Part shown: positions 31,346 through 43,898 of the stretch, one piece after another
Layout of the letters: every line of letters starts with the position of its first letter
Position numbering within the stretch: position 1 is the stretch's first letter
Program-made: the position numbers and the translations under genes
Source of the DNA: Xiphydria camelus
Lineage: Eukaryota; Arthropoda; Insecta; Hymenoptera; Xiphydriidae
DNA: 64,000 nucleotides
Reading direction: 5' to 3'
Assembly: GCA_963678675.1 (NCBI GenBank)
Contig: OY783194.1
Span: 13,087,635-13,151,634, forward strand
The notes under the pieces: model-generated
The model's database searches: none
What the model saw: the letters and a program-made list of their open reading frames with translations, nothing else
Told to the model about the DNA's origin: nothing

Positions 31346-31799
31346 CCTGGTCCACCCTGTATAATTATATTCCCTACTGTGAGCATAATACCCTAGGCGT
31401 GGGGTAGCTCGAGAGTTCTCGGGACTCTGACGTCACAGAGCCGACCACCGGAGGACCTCGTGTGGGGCCTACCCCCACCCTTTGTTAGGGTAGCAGACTG
31501 ACATGACCTGGGATAGCTAAGGGGACACTTGCGGGCATTCCTTCCGGAGACGTTGTCGTAGCAATACCTTTCCTTACGTCGTTTACATCTATTAAACCCT
31601 GCTTAGAGGGTATACATTGGCGTTCACCTGTGTTCTCATACTACATATTATGTCCTACAGGTTATGTAAGAAATATATATTGCGGTTTTTGCTGGGTGCA
31701 GTACAAAATATTTGCAATATTGCATAAATATTGCAAATGATATATTACAGTGCAAGGTATCTTGAAATATTGCATAAACATTGCTGAGACTGTGTAAGA
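31346..31799. other. Intron DNA without a gene
   Basis: Starts with a short GC-rich stretch (31390-31500), then AT-rich sequence with AATATTGCA-like motifs (31700-31790) that recur at 48470-49250. No coding feature. Confidence 0.5.
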
Positions 31800-33245
31800 C
31801 CCCCCCAAAATACATCAAAAATGGAAAAAAATACGCCAAGGACTATGCGGGGCCACTTAGAAATGTAACCCGCTAATAATCGTGTCGACAAAATGCTCAG
31901 AAACAATTCCACCCCGTGTCCCCCGTTTTCCCGTGTCAGACAGAAGTATTGATATCCGAATGTAGTACCAAGAGCCTATACCAAGTATATTTCTTCAGAG
32001 TGGGCGATATAAGAGGCGTATAAGTGCGAATGGGAACTTCGAATATTTCCTCACACATCTCTTGTCGCCCAACATGAAAAATACTCGGTATAATCAAGCC
32101 CAACAAAAGTAACCGAGATCGTAGTGACAAATGACTATATCAAAGCAGGCTACCAATATTCAAAATGCTACTTGGCAGGCCCGTGCCTGAAGACGTGGTT
32201 ATTCTTAAACGCGTATATTACATTTAGGGCCGGTTTATACCTGTTGGTAAAACCGGCCCTTAGATTAAATCAGTTACCGTAAATTTAGAATACAATCAGT
32301 GCTGTCTTGTTGAACAAGTAATATTTATAAGTATAATGCAGTTACCGATCTGTGCTAACTTCTTAGAAAGCAGTATGGAATTATATAAAATTAGAAATGC
32401 ACAAGGTAATTCGCTTAGGTGGTTCATATGAGGTACACTTCATTTTGACGACATTTATCTCGTCGACAAATAACAAGACTACAATGGCCGTTGGAATAAA
32501 TTATTGGCCAACATCAGGACCAGTTGATTACTACTTAATTCGTTATTTAGTAAAATTTTTTCAATTTGTTTACAAGATAAATATTGGTTGGTCTTATTAT
32601 TAAAATATATTTTGAAACACCATGTATAACTGTTATGCATTGCACAGGCAATATAAGAGTGTCAGAACTTATATCCTACCAAATGGAAAACATAAATTAT
32701 ACGGTAAATAAATTAAAATATCCGCTTTTGTGCAGCATAATTGACGGATTTTAACGTACTTGCCATTTCTTACTTTGTGTTTGTTACTTCTCTATTTTTT
32801 AATTATTACAATCAATTCAATAATAATATTCACCAATTTATTTAGGCACGGGCCCGCCAAGTAGCATTTTGAACATTGGTAGCCTGCTTTGATATTATCA
32901 TTTATGATTTCGATCTCGGTTACTTTCATTGGGCTTGATTATACCGAGATTTGCAGGTTGGATGACAGATGTTTGAAAGATTAATCGAATCTCTCACTTG
33001 CACTTATGCGCCTCTTATCTCACCCACCCTGAAAAAACATATTTGGTATAGGCCTTCAGCACTACATTCGGATACCAATACTTTCTTAAGTGAATTTTTT
33101 TGTTGGGCCGGGGCGGGAGGGGGAAAAAACACGGGGTGGAATTGTTGCTGAGCTTTTTGTCGACACAATTATTAGTGGGTTATTTTTTAAGTGGCCCCGC
33201 ATAGTCTTTGGCTTATTTATTTTACATTTTTGATGAATTTTGAGG
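31800..33245. mobile_element. 1.45-kb element with ~390-bp TIRs
   Basis: Inverted arms 31800-32190 and 32840-33245 share GACTATGCGGGGCCACTTA, AACAATTCCACCCCGTGT, TCTCGGTTACTTT and GCCAAGTAGCATTTTGAA. The interior (32190-32840) is AT-rich with no recognisable transposase. Non-autonomous. Confidence 0.75.
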
Positions 33246-34399
33246 AATATCACTAGTTTTTAAAAATTGTTTATAACTTATGGATCGACTTTTCCATTTT
33301 CATATCTTCTGACAATTCAATATACTTTTGCATTGACATAATTTCACCTATTTTGACCCATTAATATCATTTCAGAAAAGATTGCATCAATTCATTGTTT
33401 AAATAAATTATTAACTCGCGTTCTTCAATAATACCGTTACGGTTGAACATTCGACCCTTTAAAGTAGTATGGTCACGAATCGATTTCCTAGATTAAAATA
33501 TGAAATAATTTTGTATGCAAGTTAATATCAATAGAAACCTCCTGGTGCAATTTGTGGTCGATTGATCGTTTAGTATGTTTGATAAAAATTAATTACCAAG
33601 TAGGAAATAACCCAGAGTCTTATGGGCCAATCACATCTTTCGGGGTTTGTATGTAAGATCCAAGATTAAAATATTTTAAAAATACCAAAAAACGGGAGAA
33701 AAAAACAAAAATTTACAACCATTGATGAAAATTATAGACCTTTGATACTTTAGTTATAACTAATTTCTGCTTCTCGATGTTCTGAAATAGCGTGTCGAGT
33801 AGATGCGGTAACATTGCGTCAGTGGAGTGGGTTCAAGCATGCATTTCAAATCTCGTATTCCCTACTGGGCCACGAGCTAGGGCCCTTTACATGCTTGCCA
33901 AGCCTCGGAAAGCGTCTACAAGCACAAGCGTGTGAACAGGGGCGTTTGGCTTCGCTTGGCTTGGCTTGTAGCCGATCCGACCGAGTGTCGATTTTTGAAC
34001 ACAGATCAAAGGGCGCTTGCGAGAAGACTTCCAAATGCTATGTAAATGACTTCCATTCCATACGAGCCTAGCACTTATAGTCATTTGGGGCTTGTGGACG
34101 CTTGCCGAGGCTTGGCAAGCGATGATATGCGTTCCCACCGTTGCCACACATAAAAAGACGCTAGTCAAAGGAGGCACATTATTTGAATAATAAGTGAAAA
34201 ATAATCAAAATAATCGACTAATTCTTACGGTCATAAATTTTATAATTAACAAAGAGAATTTTCAATTATAAATCATAGTTTTTTGATGACTTTTTTAATA
34301 TTTCTTTTACGGACACTCAACGATCACTTTGGAGAGTGACCGTACTAGGTACTCTAAGTCTATGCAGTCTTCAAATTTTCTCTTTTTCGTCGTATTTCC
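33246..34399. repeat. Degenerate repeats and a short-TIR MITE
   Basis: 33260-33450 resembles diverged units of the ~133-bp tandem repeat that follows. At about 33888-34124 inverted GCTTGCCAAGCCTCGG-type arms flag a ~240-bp MITE. No gene. Confidence 0.45.
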
Positions 34400-34843
34400 C
34401 GCAGTTTACGAAACATTCTTCGTTTCGCCCTATTTCCCACAGTTTTCGAGATATTTGCAAAATATTATTGTTTAAACAATTATCGGTTCGCTCTGTTTGG
34501 TGATGCTACCGCGATTGAACGTTCGACCCCCTTTATAAAACCGCTAAATTTTCTCCGTTGGCCGTATCTATCCCCATTTCCGAGATATTTGCATTAATTT
34601 ATTATTTAAACAAATTACTGACTCGTACTGTTCGGTAAAAAAATCGCGGCTTAGGATTCGACTTCCTACGTACCGTTTCAAATTTTTCTTCGCTTCCTCA
34701 TATCCCTAATTGTTTTCAAGATATTTGCATAAGTTTATTGTTTAAACAAATTATCGATTCACTTTCTACGGTAAAATCAACACGATTTAAAGTTCGACCC
34801 CCTTTGAAACCCCAATATTTACTCCGTTTCGTCGTATCTCTTA
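34400..34843. repeat. ~133-bp tandem repeat array, left part
   Basis: Roughly three units, each with TTTCCGAGATATTTGCA-like, GTTTAAACAAATTATCGATT-like and AAGTTCGACCCC motifs. The array is cut at ...CGTCGTATCTC by the composite element and resumes at 41852 with CCCGTTTCCGAGATATTTGC. Confidence 0.7.
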
Positions 34844-34974
34844 GGCCCAGCGCCCACGGTGCGACTGTTTTGAGACAAAGGTTGCAAACTAGTTTCCTCT
34901 ATCGTATGTCCCACACTGTGGCATTGGCCAGTTTGAAAGTTACCTTCGGGCAGGCTTGGTCGGTTACCGACACT

Positions 34975-35150
34975 TAGGTATACCGGTAGAAGTAGAGAGT
35001 CGGTAGTTAGAGTTGGTGTCAATTCGGGAGATCGTAGCGTCTAATGGAAATTACTCACCATTATTCAAAAATTCACGATTTTGCGATTAGATGCTTCGAT
35101 CTCCCGAATTGACACCAACTCTAACTACCGACTCTACTTCTACCGGTATA
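34975..35150. repeat. Hairpin element, family member 1
   Basis: Arms GTCGGTAGTTAGAGTTGGTG and complement; centre GGAAATTACTCACCATTATT. The centre reads, on the other strand, AATAATGGTGAGTAATT, the same junction found at 37786 in the giant palindrome. Confidence 0.75.
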
Positions 35151-35944
35151 AGGCCCAGCACCCAAGGTGCGACTGCTTTGAGACAAAGGTTGCAAATCAG
35201 TTTAGCTTGCAACTGTTTTCTAACCTCGGCAGCGTATAGAAGTGTTGACCCGCACACAAGTCGATGCGAATGAAACTAGTTTGCAATTAGTTGTACGCGA
35301 CCATGTTTCCGCGGTTGCGGTAGCAGTTATATTGCAGCTCAAGTTGCCCCGAATCTCAAGGTTCTCATCGTTAGCGTACCTGGCGGGTACCTAGGCCGGA
35401 TTGGGGCACAGGTATTCGATCCAACCGAGGGCCCGTTTACGCCGAGCGTTTGCTATACGCATTGTGCGCATCGCTGGTGGCGCCGCCTTACTCGCCTGGT
35501 GAGCAAAAAGTGCTGTACTGGGTTACACGGCACGGGGGTGTACGACTATATATGTGGTCACATGTACACTTAGGTTTGCCTGTATAACCACAAGCCGGAA
35601 GGTCTGATTGGTTGACAGTGTAACCCATTTGTGCCAATCTTGGCCACTACGCGGCGCTTTCGGCGCACTTTCGAGATACGCAAGAGGCGTATATTTCTTC
35701 TTTTTCAGTATTAAACTTGTTACAATAATTGCACTGACTGTCGCGCCACAGGCAAGTAAACGTCATCCATTTTTATTGATAATAGTGGTAAAACATTTGA
35801 AACAGTGTAATATATGTAAACAACTTCTTTAAAATAAATTTTGTAAAAGATATAATAACTGATTAAAACTGATTCACAATGAGTCGAATCCGTGTGCGCG
35901 CCGAAGTTTCATTTTGGTTGTACACTGGTTATTAGTTTTGGTTT
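35151..35944. other. GC-richer segment within composite
   Basis: Begins with an end-like copy of the composite's TIR, then unique sequence of higher GC (35300-35560) and AT-rich sequence. No gene recognised; the open frame at 35608-35832 has no motif. Confidence 0.4.
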
Positions 35945-36165
35945 CGGTAATCGACACTTATACCGATAGAAGTAGAGTCGGTAGTTAGAGTTAGTGTCAA
36001 TTTGGGAGATCGAAGCGTCTAATCTCGAAATCGCGAATTTGTGAATAATTGAAATTACTCACCATTATTAACAAATTCACAATTTCGAGATTAGACGCTT
36101 CGATCTCTCGAATTGACACCAACTCTAACTACATACCGACTCTACTTCTACCGGTATACCGTATG
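35945..36165. repeat. Hairpin element, family member 2
   Basis: Arms AGTCGGTAGTTAGAGTTAGT and complement, with GATCGAAGCGTCTAATCTCG. Centre GAAATTACTCACCATTATT as in member 1. A half copy follows at 36235-36340. Confidence 0.75.
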
Positions 36166-36423
36166 TCCCACTCTGTATTGGCCAGTTCGAAAGTTACCTT
36201 CGGGCAGACTTGGTCGGTACTCGAGTCATTTAATACGGTAGAAGTCGAGTCGGCAGTTAGAGTTGGTGTCAATTCGGGAGATCGAAGCGTCTAACCTCGA
36301 AATTGTGAATTTTTGAATAATGGAAATTACGAAAATAATTATTACGGTAATTACGGTATAAAATGTCTCGATTACCGACCAAGCCTGCCCGAAGGTAACT
36401 TTCAAACTGGCCAATACCGTACC

Positions 36424-36793
36424 GTATGTATCATCCCGAATTAAACAAGCAGAGATACCGACATTGTCGAAACTTTACCGACGGTCAAGAATTTTATAGT
36501 TAGAATTGGCTTGAGAAGAGTGCGCTGTGTGTGCTGCGTGAGAGCGAAAAGTGTCAAACGTCTGATTTCCCGATAGCTGTTAATTCAAGAGATCGAAGTG
36601 TTTCGTTTATTATTCAATACTTCCATTTTCCGAATTGACAGCTATCGGGAAATCAGACGTTTGACACTTTTCGCTCTCACGCAGCACACACAGCGCACTC
36701 TTCTCAAGCCAACTCTAACTATAAAATTCTTCACCGTCGGTAAAGTTTCGGCAATGTCGGTATATCTACTTGTTTAATTTGGGATGATACATA
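36424..36793. repeat. Hairpin element, second subfamily
   Basis: Arms carry ACCGACGGTCAAGAATTTTA, GAAGAGTGCGCTGTGTGTGC and GTCAAACGTCTGATTTCCCG with complements. A half copy of the same subfamily occurs at 37370-37580. Confidence 0.75.
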
Positions 36794-36849
36794 CGGTATG
36801 TCCCACTCTGTACGGGCCAGTTTGAAGTTACCTTCGGGGAGGCTTGGTC

Positions 36850-37065
36850 GGTACTTGAGTCATTTAATACCGGTAGAAGTCGAGTCGGTAGTTAGAGTTG
36901 GTGTCAATTTGGGTGATCGAAGCGTCTAACTTCGAAATTATGAATTTGTGAATAATGGAAATTACTCACCATTATTCACAAATTCATAATTTCGAGGTTA
37001 GACGCTTCGATCTCCCGAATTGACACCAACTCTAACTACCGACTCGACTTCTACCGGTACTAAAT
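36850..37065. repeat. Hairpin element, family member 3
   Basis: Arms CGGTAGAAGTCGAGTCGGTA and complement, with ATCGAAGCGTCTAACTTCG. Centre GGAAATTACTCACCATTATT is again conserved. Confidence 0.75.
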
Positions 37066-37587
37066 GTTTCGATTACCGACCAAGCCTACATGAAGGTAAC
37101 TTTCAAACTGGCCCGTACAGAGTGGGACATACGGTACAGACCCCGATAGCAAAGTGGCGCCACAGTGACTGCACACTGCTTTCACGCGGTGCATTCGAGT
37201 GCATGCACTGGGGTGTCCATCTGTCTGTCCACCGTGAAGCCACACTGCAGTCACGCAGTGTAAGCACGGTGAATAAAGTAGGATTTTGCAAAAAGGGGGC
37301 GATAAAGTAGGATTTTGCATGAAGGGGAGTGCGCTGCCTCCTGCCAAACCCGCCTACCGTATGTATCATGCCAAATTAAACAAGCAGAATTACCGACATT
37401 GCCGAAACTTTACCGACGGTCAAGAATTTTATAGTTAGAGTTGGCTTGAGAAGAGTGCGCTGTGTGTGCTGCGTGAGAGCGAAAAGTGTCAAACGTCTGA
37501 TTTCCCGATAGCTGTCAATTCGGAAAATCGAAGTATTGAATAATAGACGAAACACTTCGATCTATTGAATTATTCAATTTCGATCAT

Positions 37588-40500
37588 ATATATACCGTAT
37601 GTCCAATGGCTAGTCGAGTAGGTGCAGCGACCTGAATTTTTCTGAAATTTGACTTCGGCAGTGTTTTAGTTAGAGTTGGCTTTGGAAGATGGCGCTACGT
37701 ACGAGCGAAATATTTGAAATGGTAAAAGCGGGAGGTAGATAAATGCGGGAGAAGTGAAGTGTAACCTCAAAATTGTGAATGTTGGAATAATGGTGAGTAA
37801 TTGTTTGAAACGATAAGACATAATAATTCGGGTTTCTTTTCGATGTTCAACCAAATAACACGACTGATATTTAATTGCAGAGAGAAACTGATGCGACTGG
37901 CAGTCGTGGAGGAAGGGGCTACCGTCAACGTGGTCCTCGCCAGAGTGGTCGAGCTCTGCCTCGTCGACGAAAGGTGCAATTGAAATGAAATTAAAGTCTG
38001 AGTCAAGGTGAAAATTGGAAGACATGGAAAGAAAACGCGGTAGAGTCGCCGACAGAAGGAGTGAGTAAAGTGCGAAAGAAAAGTGCAGTGACGCCGAAAA
38101 ACCATGTGGAAGACAGTGACGAACAGCAGCAGCAGCTGGTCGACACTGCTCAACTCCGCACCAGCTCCTGAATGATATCTCGCCGATCGCGATACGCGGC
38201 CGCTCCGATGAACAACGATTCCAGACATTCGAGTCGTAGTAGCAGCAAGGACAGCAGCAGCAGCAGCAGCAGCGTCAACGGCAGGGGCACTCTTTTAAAG
38301 CGAAGGCAGTCCAAGACCGACTCGAAGAGCTGTAAGAGAAAGACGCATCGGCGGAAACATGAAATATCGAAGCAAGACTTGCAATGAGAGTGTGGTAAAA
38401 GGAAGAAAAAAAATGACAGAGACGAGGCGACGAGACAGAGGAGGAAGTCATCACCACGAAGGGTTCCTGAAACGGTACCTGTACTAGCAACGTGTGAAGA
38501 GTTCAAGATCTACACCCAGTCGCAAATCATGCAGAGTTCCTGTGACACCCGACAGCGGCATCACGTCAGGAGTATGAACGGTGGAGATGAACGGGAGCCT
38601 CGCTGAAAAAGGAAGGAGCAGTGTTGGCGATGGCGGTGACAGCCCGGATCATGAACAAAGGCTGAAGAACCTTGAGCGTTTTGGATAAAAAGTGGACGTG
38701 ACTCGAAGCAGTTATCGTAATCGATTTACGCCGACACTGGTGCCGTAGCCAATCTCGATCACAATGGATTCTTCCAACTAGAGGCGGTTTCTATATCACT
38801 CGTCGCCGTTGATCCTTTCCCTCTTAATCCTTGTACATAATGCATCTGTTAATATGAATTTTGATCCGAAACCCTTCCATCCTTCCTATTATAACACTCT
38901 CGTAACAATACGGTCCGATTATTTTATATTCATAAGGTTTTATCAGCTTTACGCGTTATTCCTCGTTATTTTCGTTATTTAACCTTGCATTCATACATTA
39001 TTACTGATGGATTATTAATAAATTAATTCATGAAAGTGACTCTACTGGCTTGTGCTATTTTTCGTCCGGTATTTCCTTCCGCAAGATATTTGGATAAATG
39101 TACCCCTTCGATCTTGAAGAGTTCGGTTGGAATAAGCAAGACGGATAGTGGACAGAGTTTAGGCATTAGGAGGCATACAAGATGTCACAATCAGCGGGAC
39201 AGGATTTCGTGTAATCATGATTTATTAGAATTTTTTCATTCATAAAATTAGCTCCCGCAGGGGAAATTACATTTTGTACTGTAAACTATGAGATAGATGT
39301 ATCTCATCTAGAGCTACTAATGAAGTATAAAATATCAATTGAACACAGATTTGTTGATACAGAAACGATTACTATCCACTTTACTTACTATAAATCATGA
39401 TTACACGAAATCCTGTCCCGCTGATTGTGACATCTTGTATGCCTCCTAATGCCTAAACTCTGTCCACTATCCGTCTTGCTTATTCCAAACAAACTCTTCA
39501 AGATCGAAGGGGTACATTTATCCAAATATCTTGCGGAAGGAAATACCGGACGAAAAATAGCACAAGCCAGTAGAGTCACTTTCATGAATTAATTTATTAA
39601 TAATCCATCAGTTATAATGTATGAATGCAAGGTTAAATAACGAAAATAACGAGGAATAACGCGTAAAGCTGATAAAACTTTATGAATATAAAATAATCGG
39701 ACCGTATTGTTACGAGAGTGTTACAATAGGAAGGATGGAAGGGTTTCGGATCAAACTTCATATTAACAGATGCATTATGTACAAGGATTAAGAGGGAAAG
39801 GATCAACGGCGACGAGTGATATAGAAACCGCCTCTAGTTGGAAGAATTCATTGTGATCGAGATTGGCTACGGCACCAGTGTCGGCGTAAATCGATTACGA
39901 TAACTGCTTCGAGTCACGTCCACTTTTTATCCAAAACGCTCAAGGTTCTTCAGCCTTTGCTCATGATCCGGGCTGTCACCGCCATCGCCAACACTGCTCC
40001 TTCCTTTTTCAGCGAGGCTCCCGTTCTTCTCCACCGTTCATACTCCTGAAGTGATGCCGCTGTCGGATGTCACAGGAACTCTGCATGATTTGCGACTGGG
40101 TGTAGATGTCCCGTTCTCTTGAACTCTTCACACGTTGCTAGTACTGGTGCCGTTTCAGGAACCCTTCGTGGTGACGACTTCCTCCTCTGTCTCGTCGCCT
40201 CGTCTCTGTCATTTTTTTCTTTCTTTTACCACACTCTCATTGCAAGTCTTGCTTCGATATTTCATGTTTCCGCCGATGCGTCTTTCTCTTACAGCTATTC
40301 GAGTCGGTCTTGGACTGCCTTCGCTTTAAAAGAGTGCCCCTGCCGTTGACGTTGCTGCTGCTGCTGCTGTCCTTGCTGCTACTACGACTCGAATGTCTGG
40401 AATCGTTGTCCATCGGAGCGGCCGCGTATCGCGATCGGCGAGATATCATTCAGGAGCTGGTGCGGAGTTGAGCAGTGTCGACCAGCTGCTGCTGCTGTTC

Positions 40501-41032
40501 GTCACTGTCTTCCCATGGTTTTTCGGCGTCACTGCACTTTTCTTTCGCACTTTACTCACTCCTTCTGTCGGCGACTTTGCCGCGTTTTCTTTCCATGTCT
40601 TCCAATTTTCACCTTGACTCAGACTTTAATTTCATTTCAATTGCACCTTTCGTCGACGAGGCAGAGCTCGACCACTCTGGCGAGGACCACGTTGACGGTA
40701 GCCCCTTCCTCCACGACTGCCAGTCGCATCAGTTTCTCTCTGCAATTAAATATCAGTCGTGTTATTTGGTTGAACATCGAAAAGAAACCCGAATTATTAT
40801 GTCTTATCGTTTCAAACAATTACTCACCATTATTCCAACATTCACAATTTTGAGGTTACACTTCACTTCTCCCGCATTTATCTACCTCCCGCTTTTACCA
40901 TTTCAAATATTTCGCTCGTACGTAGCGCCATCTTCCAAAGCCAACTCTAACTAAAATACTGCCGAAGTCAAATTTCAGAAAAATTCAGGTCGCTGCACCT
41001 GCTCGACTAGCCATTGGACATACGGTATATAT
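37588..41032. repeat. 3.4-kb near-perfect palindrome
   Basis: Two 1,642-bp arms (37588-39229 and 39391-41032) in inverted orientation with a 161-bp spacer. The outer sequence ACCGTATGTCCAATGGCTAG and the GTTAGAGTTGGCTTTGGAAG segment mark it as a large relative of the neighbouring hairpins. Arms differ by scattered substitutions and small indels only. Each carries the spliced, exon-like sequence described at 37790-38606. No transposase. Confidence 0.88.
37790..38606 (+). pseudogene. Captured spliced sequence: RGG/RS-rich frame with stops
   Basis: An ATG at 37790-37792 directly abuts a strong donor GTGAGT; the 88-nt intron ends in TTGCAG (37880). From 37881 one frame runs 241 codons to a TGA at 38604. 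It is interrupted by TGA 37986, TAA 37992, TGA 38169 and TGA 38385. Encoded sequence is strongly protein-like: an RGG box (SRGGRGYRQRGPR, then Arg-rich), DEQQQQ, RS-like SRHSSRSSSKDSSSSSSS, and KRKTHRRK. This suggests an RNA-binding-type low-complexity protein exon. The mirror copy in the right arm shows the same stops where I compared it, so decay predates arm duplication. If only the first part is translated, it gives a 36-residue RGG peptide. Origin from a host gene is inference. Confidence 0.5.
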
Positions 41033-41700
41033 GTCATTAAATTTGTTAAAATAATTTGATACTTTCTTTTTTAAAACAGTAGCGATTATGATAATTAATC
41101 ATTCATTATTTATGGAATAATTCAGTACAATTTGCACTGTTTGAAACATCATTATAATATCAATTTTGTTATTCTCTAATTAAAAATTTTGCTATCGGGG
41201 TTTGAAATCAATTAATTGTAAATTTACAACCGCACATGCGCAGATCAAAATTGCAAAAGAGCTACGGATACGCAGGGAACGAACACGTTCCCTGCGTATC
41301 AAAATGATTGAGTTAACCCCCGTACTAAAATCTTGAAATTTGCGTAAAACTATAATGTTGGCGTGCCGCGGGAGCCGCGTGATCCTCCCAGGAGATACAG
41401 CTACCTCACGCAGGAGCCGCGTGTTCCGCAGCGAATGCGTTAACAATTTTGTGAAGACAGTGAATTTACCGATATTCATGGTCGGTAAATTTATGAAGTG
41501 TGCACGTCGAAAAGGCACCATGACTGCACTGGGTGTAAACACTGTGTCTTCACGCTGTGAACCACCAAGTGTATTCACTCTATAGCCACGGTGCTCTTAG
41601 TTTGTCTACGCCACGCGATCATGCCACGGTGAGACCACAGTGGTGCCACTATGTGGCAGCACTGCGTGCGGCTAGCGTGTAAATACACGCTTTGCTATCG
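41033..41700. other. Inner part of composite, hairpin and TIR-like pieces
   Basis: AT-rich start, then TTTGCTATCGGGG (about 41188 and 41690), complementary to CCCCGATAGCAAA at 37142-37154: possible TIRs of another nested layer. A tight hairpin ATACGCAGGGAACG-aaca-CGTTCCCTGCGTAT lies at about 41268-41299. No gene. Confidence 0.45.
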
Positions 41701-41851
41701 GGGGAGTGGGACATACGGTAAGTGTCGATTACCGACCAAGTCTGTCCGAAGGTAACTTTCAAACTGGCCAATGCCACAGAGTGGGACATACGGTAGAGGA
41801 AACTAGTTTGCAACCTTTGTCTCAAAACAGTCTCACCGTGGGCGCTGGGCC

Positions 41852-42240
<389 letters not shown>

Positions 42241-42604
42241 TATCCTTCTGCTTCTCTGCATCTTCAGATGTCGCTACACTCACACACGGGAGGATGAAGA
42301 GATTTCATATTCTCTTTTAATATGAATTTAATGTTAGCGCGCTCTATTAGAGTGAAGACCAGATGGAATTTCTGAAATCAGCATCAAGTTTCTTCTCATG
42401 TAACGAAGACGACGAAGAAATCATTTCTTAAAGATTTAAAACGCTTAATTTCGAAGGAGCATATCTCTTGAACCTATTAGTTGATTTTATGAAATGTAAA
42501 CCGGACTACATTTCAACGGTAGGTACAAATATATTTTATGCGTCTAAACAAAATTCGCATATATATGTTTTTTTCTTCCCAGAGTGGGTGCACAGTTCAT
42601 GAGC
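42241..42604. other. Intron DNA without a gene
   Basis: No repeat or coding segment recognised. Confidence 0.5.
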
Positions 42605-42743
42605 CCACCTAAAACACTTCATACACTGTACCGAATAACTTGGACGCTTTAAGATATCCCATTTCTTTCGCTCTGACCGCATTGATAGCCTGTTTCATTT
42701 GATTTGGATCCCACTGTCTATGTTTTCGGTTATTTCTCTGCAT
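42605..42743 (-). pseudogene. Pogo/Tigger-type HTH (psq) fragment
   Basis: Starting at an ATG (42743) the minus strand reads NNRKHRQWDPNQMKQAINAV followed by RAKEMGYLKASKLFG. This is the psq-type helix-turn-helix found at the N-terminus of pogo/Tigger and jerky-like transposases (W..ee.m..Ai.av....g...AakkfgV). No catalytic domain nearby. A domesticated gene's first exon is a less likely alternative. Confidence 0.6.
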
Positions 42744-43069
42744 TCTAACCTAAAAACAAAATGAACTCGTTGAATACTTTAATATCTATTAAACTCTGTG
42801 AATTGTGGCCATAATTTAGGACTATCCGAAATTAGGCACCTTCCTACTTTCAAGGTTATGACATTGTGAAATTTTAATTTTTCAATTTCATTCAATTTTG
42901 AACTAGTAAATATATTACTAGTGATATTTTGACGTACCTGGAACACAACCACAAATTTAGGAAATTCCTTTTTTTAAAGGTAATCGAGGCTCGAAGTTAA
43001 CGCGACACAAAACTCCAACTCTCAATTTAGGCGAAAAGTACTGCTATCTATAGATAAGATATACAGGGT

Positions 43070-43523
43070 GATTCGAAATGGGCGCACTTCCTCTCGTAGA
43101 GAGATTCTTCGCAAAAAACTGAACCGAAAGTTCCTGTACAAAATTTTTGTGCTCCGCCTAGTTTACAAGATAATCCAGTTCGAAAATATCCAATCCAAAG
43201 TCAGATTCAAGGGACAACCAGGGCCGTGATAACTGGGGCCAACTTCATAAGATTAGTGAGTAAGCATTCTATAGTTAGTCCTATCTGTTTCGCATTCGAC
43301 TTTATCGCGATACATAATTTGTCTGTCAGTCTTATGAAGTTGGCCCCAGTTATCACGGCCCTGGTTGTCCCTTGAATCTGACTTTGGATTACATATTTTC
43401 GAACTGGATTATATTGTAAACTAGGCGGAGCACAAACATTTTGTACAGGAACTTTCGGTTCAGTTTTTTGCGAAGAATCTCTCTACGAGAGGAAGAGTGC
43501 GCCCATTTCGAATCACCCTGTAT
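43070..43523. mobile_element. 454-bp foldback MITE
   Basis: Arms 43071-43248 and 43337-43522 start ACAGGGTGATTCGAAATGGG; flanked by TA-containing sequence. It interrupts intron DNA that contains repeated TATCCGAAATTAGG motifs on both sides (42829 and 43641). Confidence 0.85.
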
Positions 43524-43898
43524 AGTTATAACGGAGAGGGGTTTATCATTACCACATGACAGCATGTTCTTGGTGTGACCTTTTCCTTCCAACACATCGA
43601 GGTTTTTGTTTAGAACTCCAGATGGCGCTCGAGTTAGTCTGCTATCCGAAATTAGGAAACCATCCGAAATTAGACAACTTTCCTCTATATTTTAACGATA
43701 TGAACAGATATTTCTAAAATATTCGAAATCACTTATCTCATCTTCCTACAAGTTATTGAGGAAATTTACGATATAAATAATTATTCGAGAATGGGGTATG
43801 TAATTCGATATAATATTTATATTGTAATAAATGGAGTCGCAATTCAAATCTTTGATTGATTTATTATTATATGAGTTTATTTAATGTTTTACCGATAG

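Larger units (their letters stand above)
34844..41851. mobile_element. 7-kb composite nest of hairpin elements
   Basis: The outer TIRs are GGCCCAGCGCCCACGGTGCG and complement (41851), within ~55 bp of inverted similarity. Flanks are TTA (34841-34843) and TTC (41852-41854), an imperfect 3-bp match. Inside are several hairpins sharing GTTAGAGTTGG...CCAACTCTAAC arms, repeated TACCGTATGTCC(C)AC and GGTCGGTAA motifs, and the giant palindrome at 37588-41032. A further end-like copy (GGCCCAGCACCCAAGGTGCG) lies at 35154. No transposase found. Confidence 0.65.

Noticed and set aside
37666..38228. 118-153-aa frames antisense to the RGG/RS frame, repeated at 40393-40954
   Set aside because: Complementary-strand readings of the palindrome arms; the sense strand has splice signals and coding-like composition, these do not.
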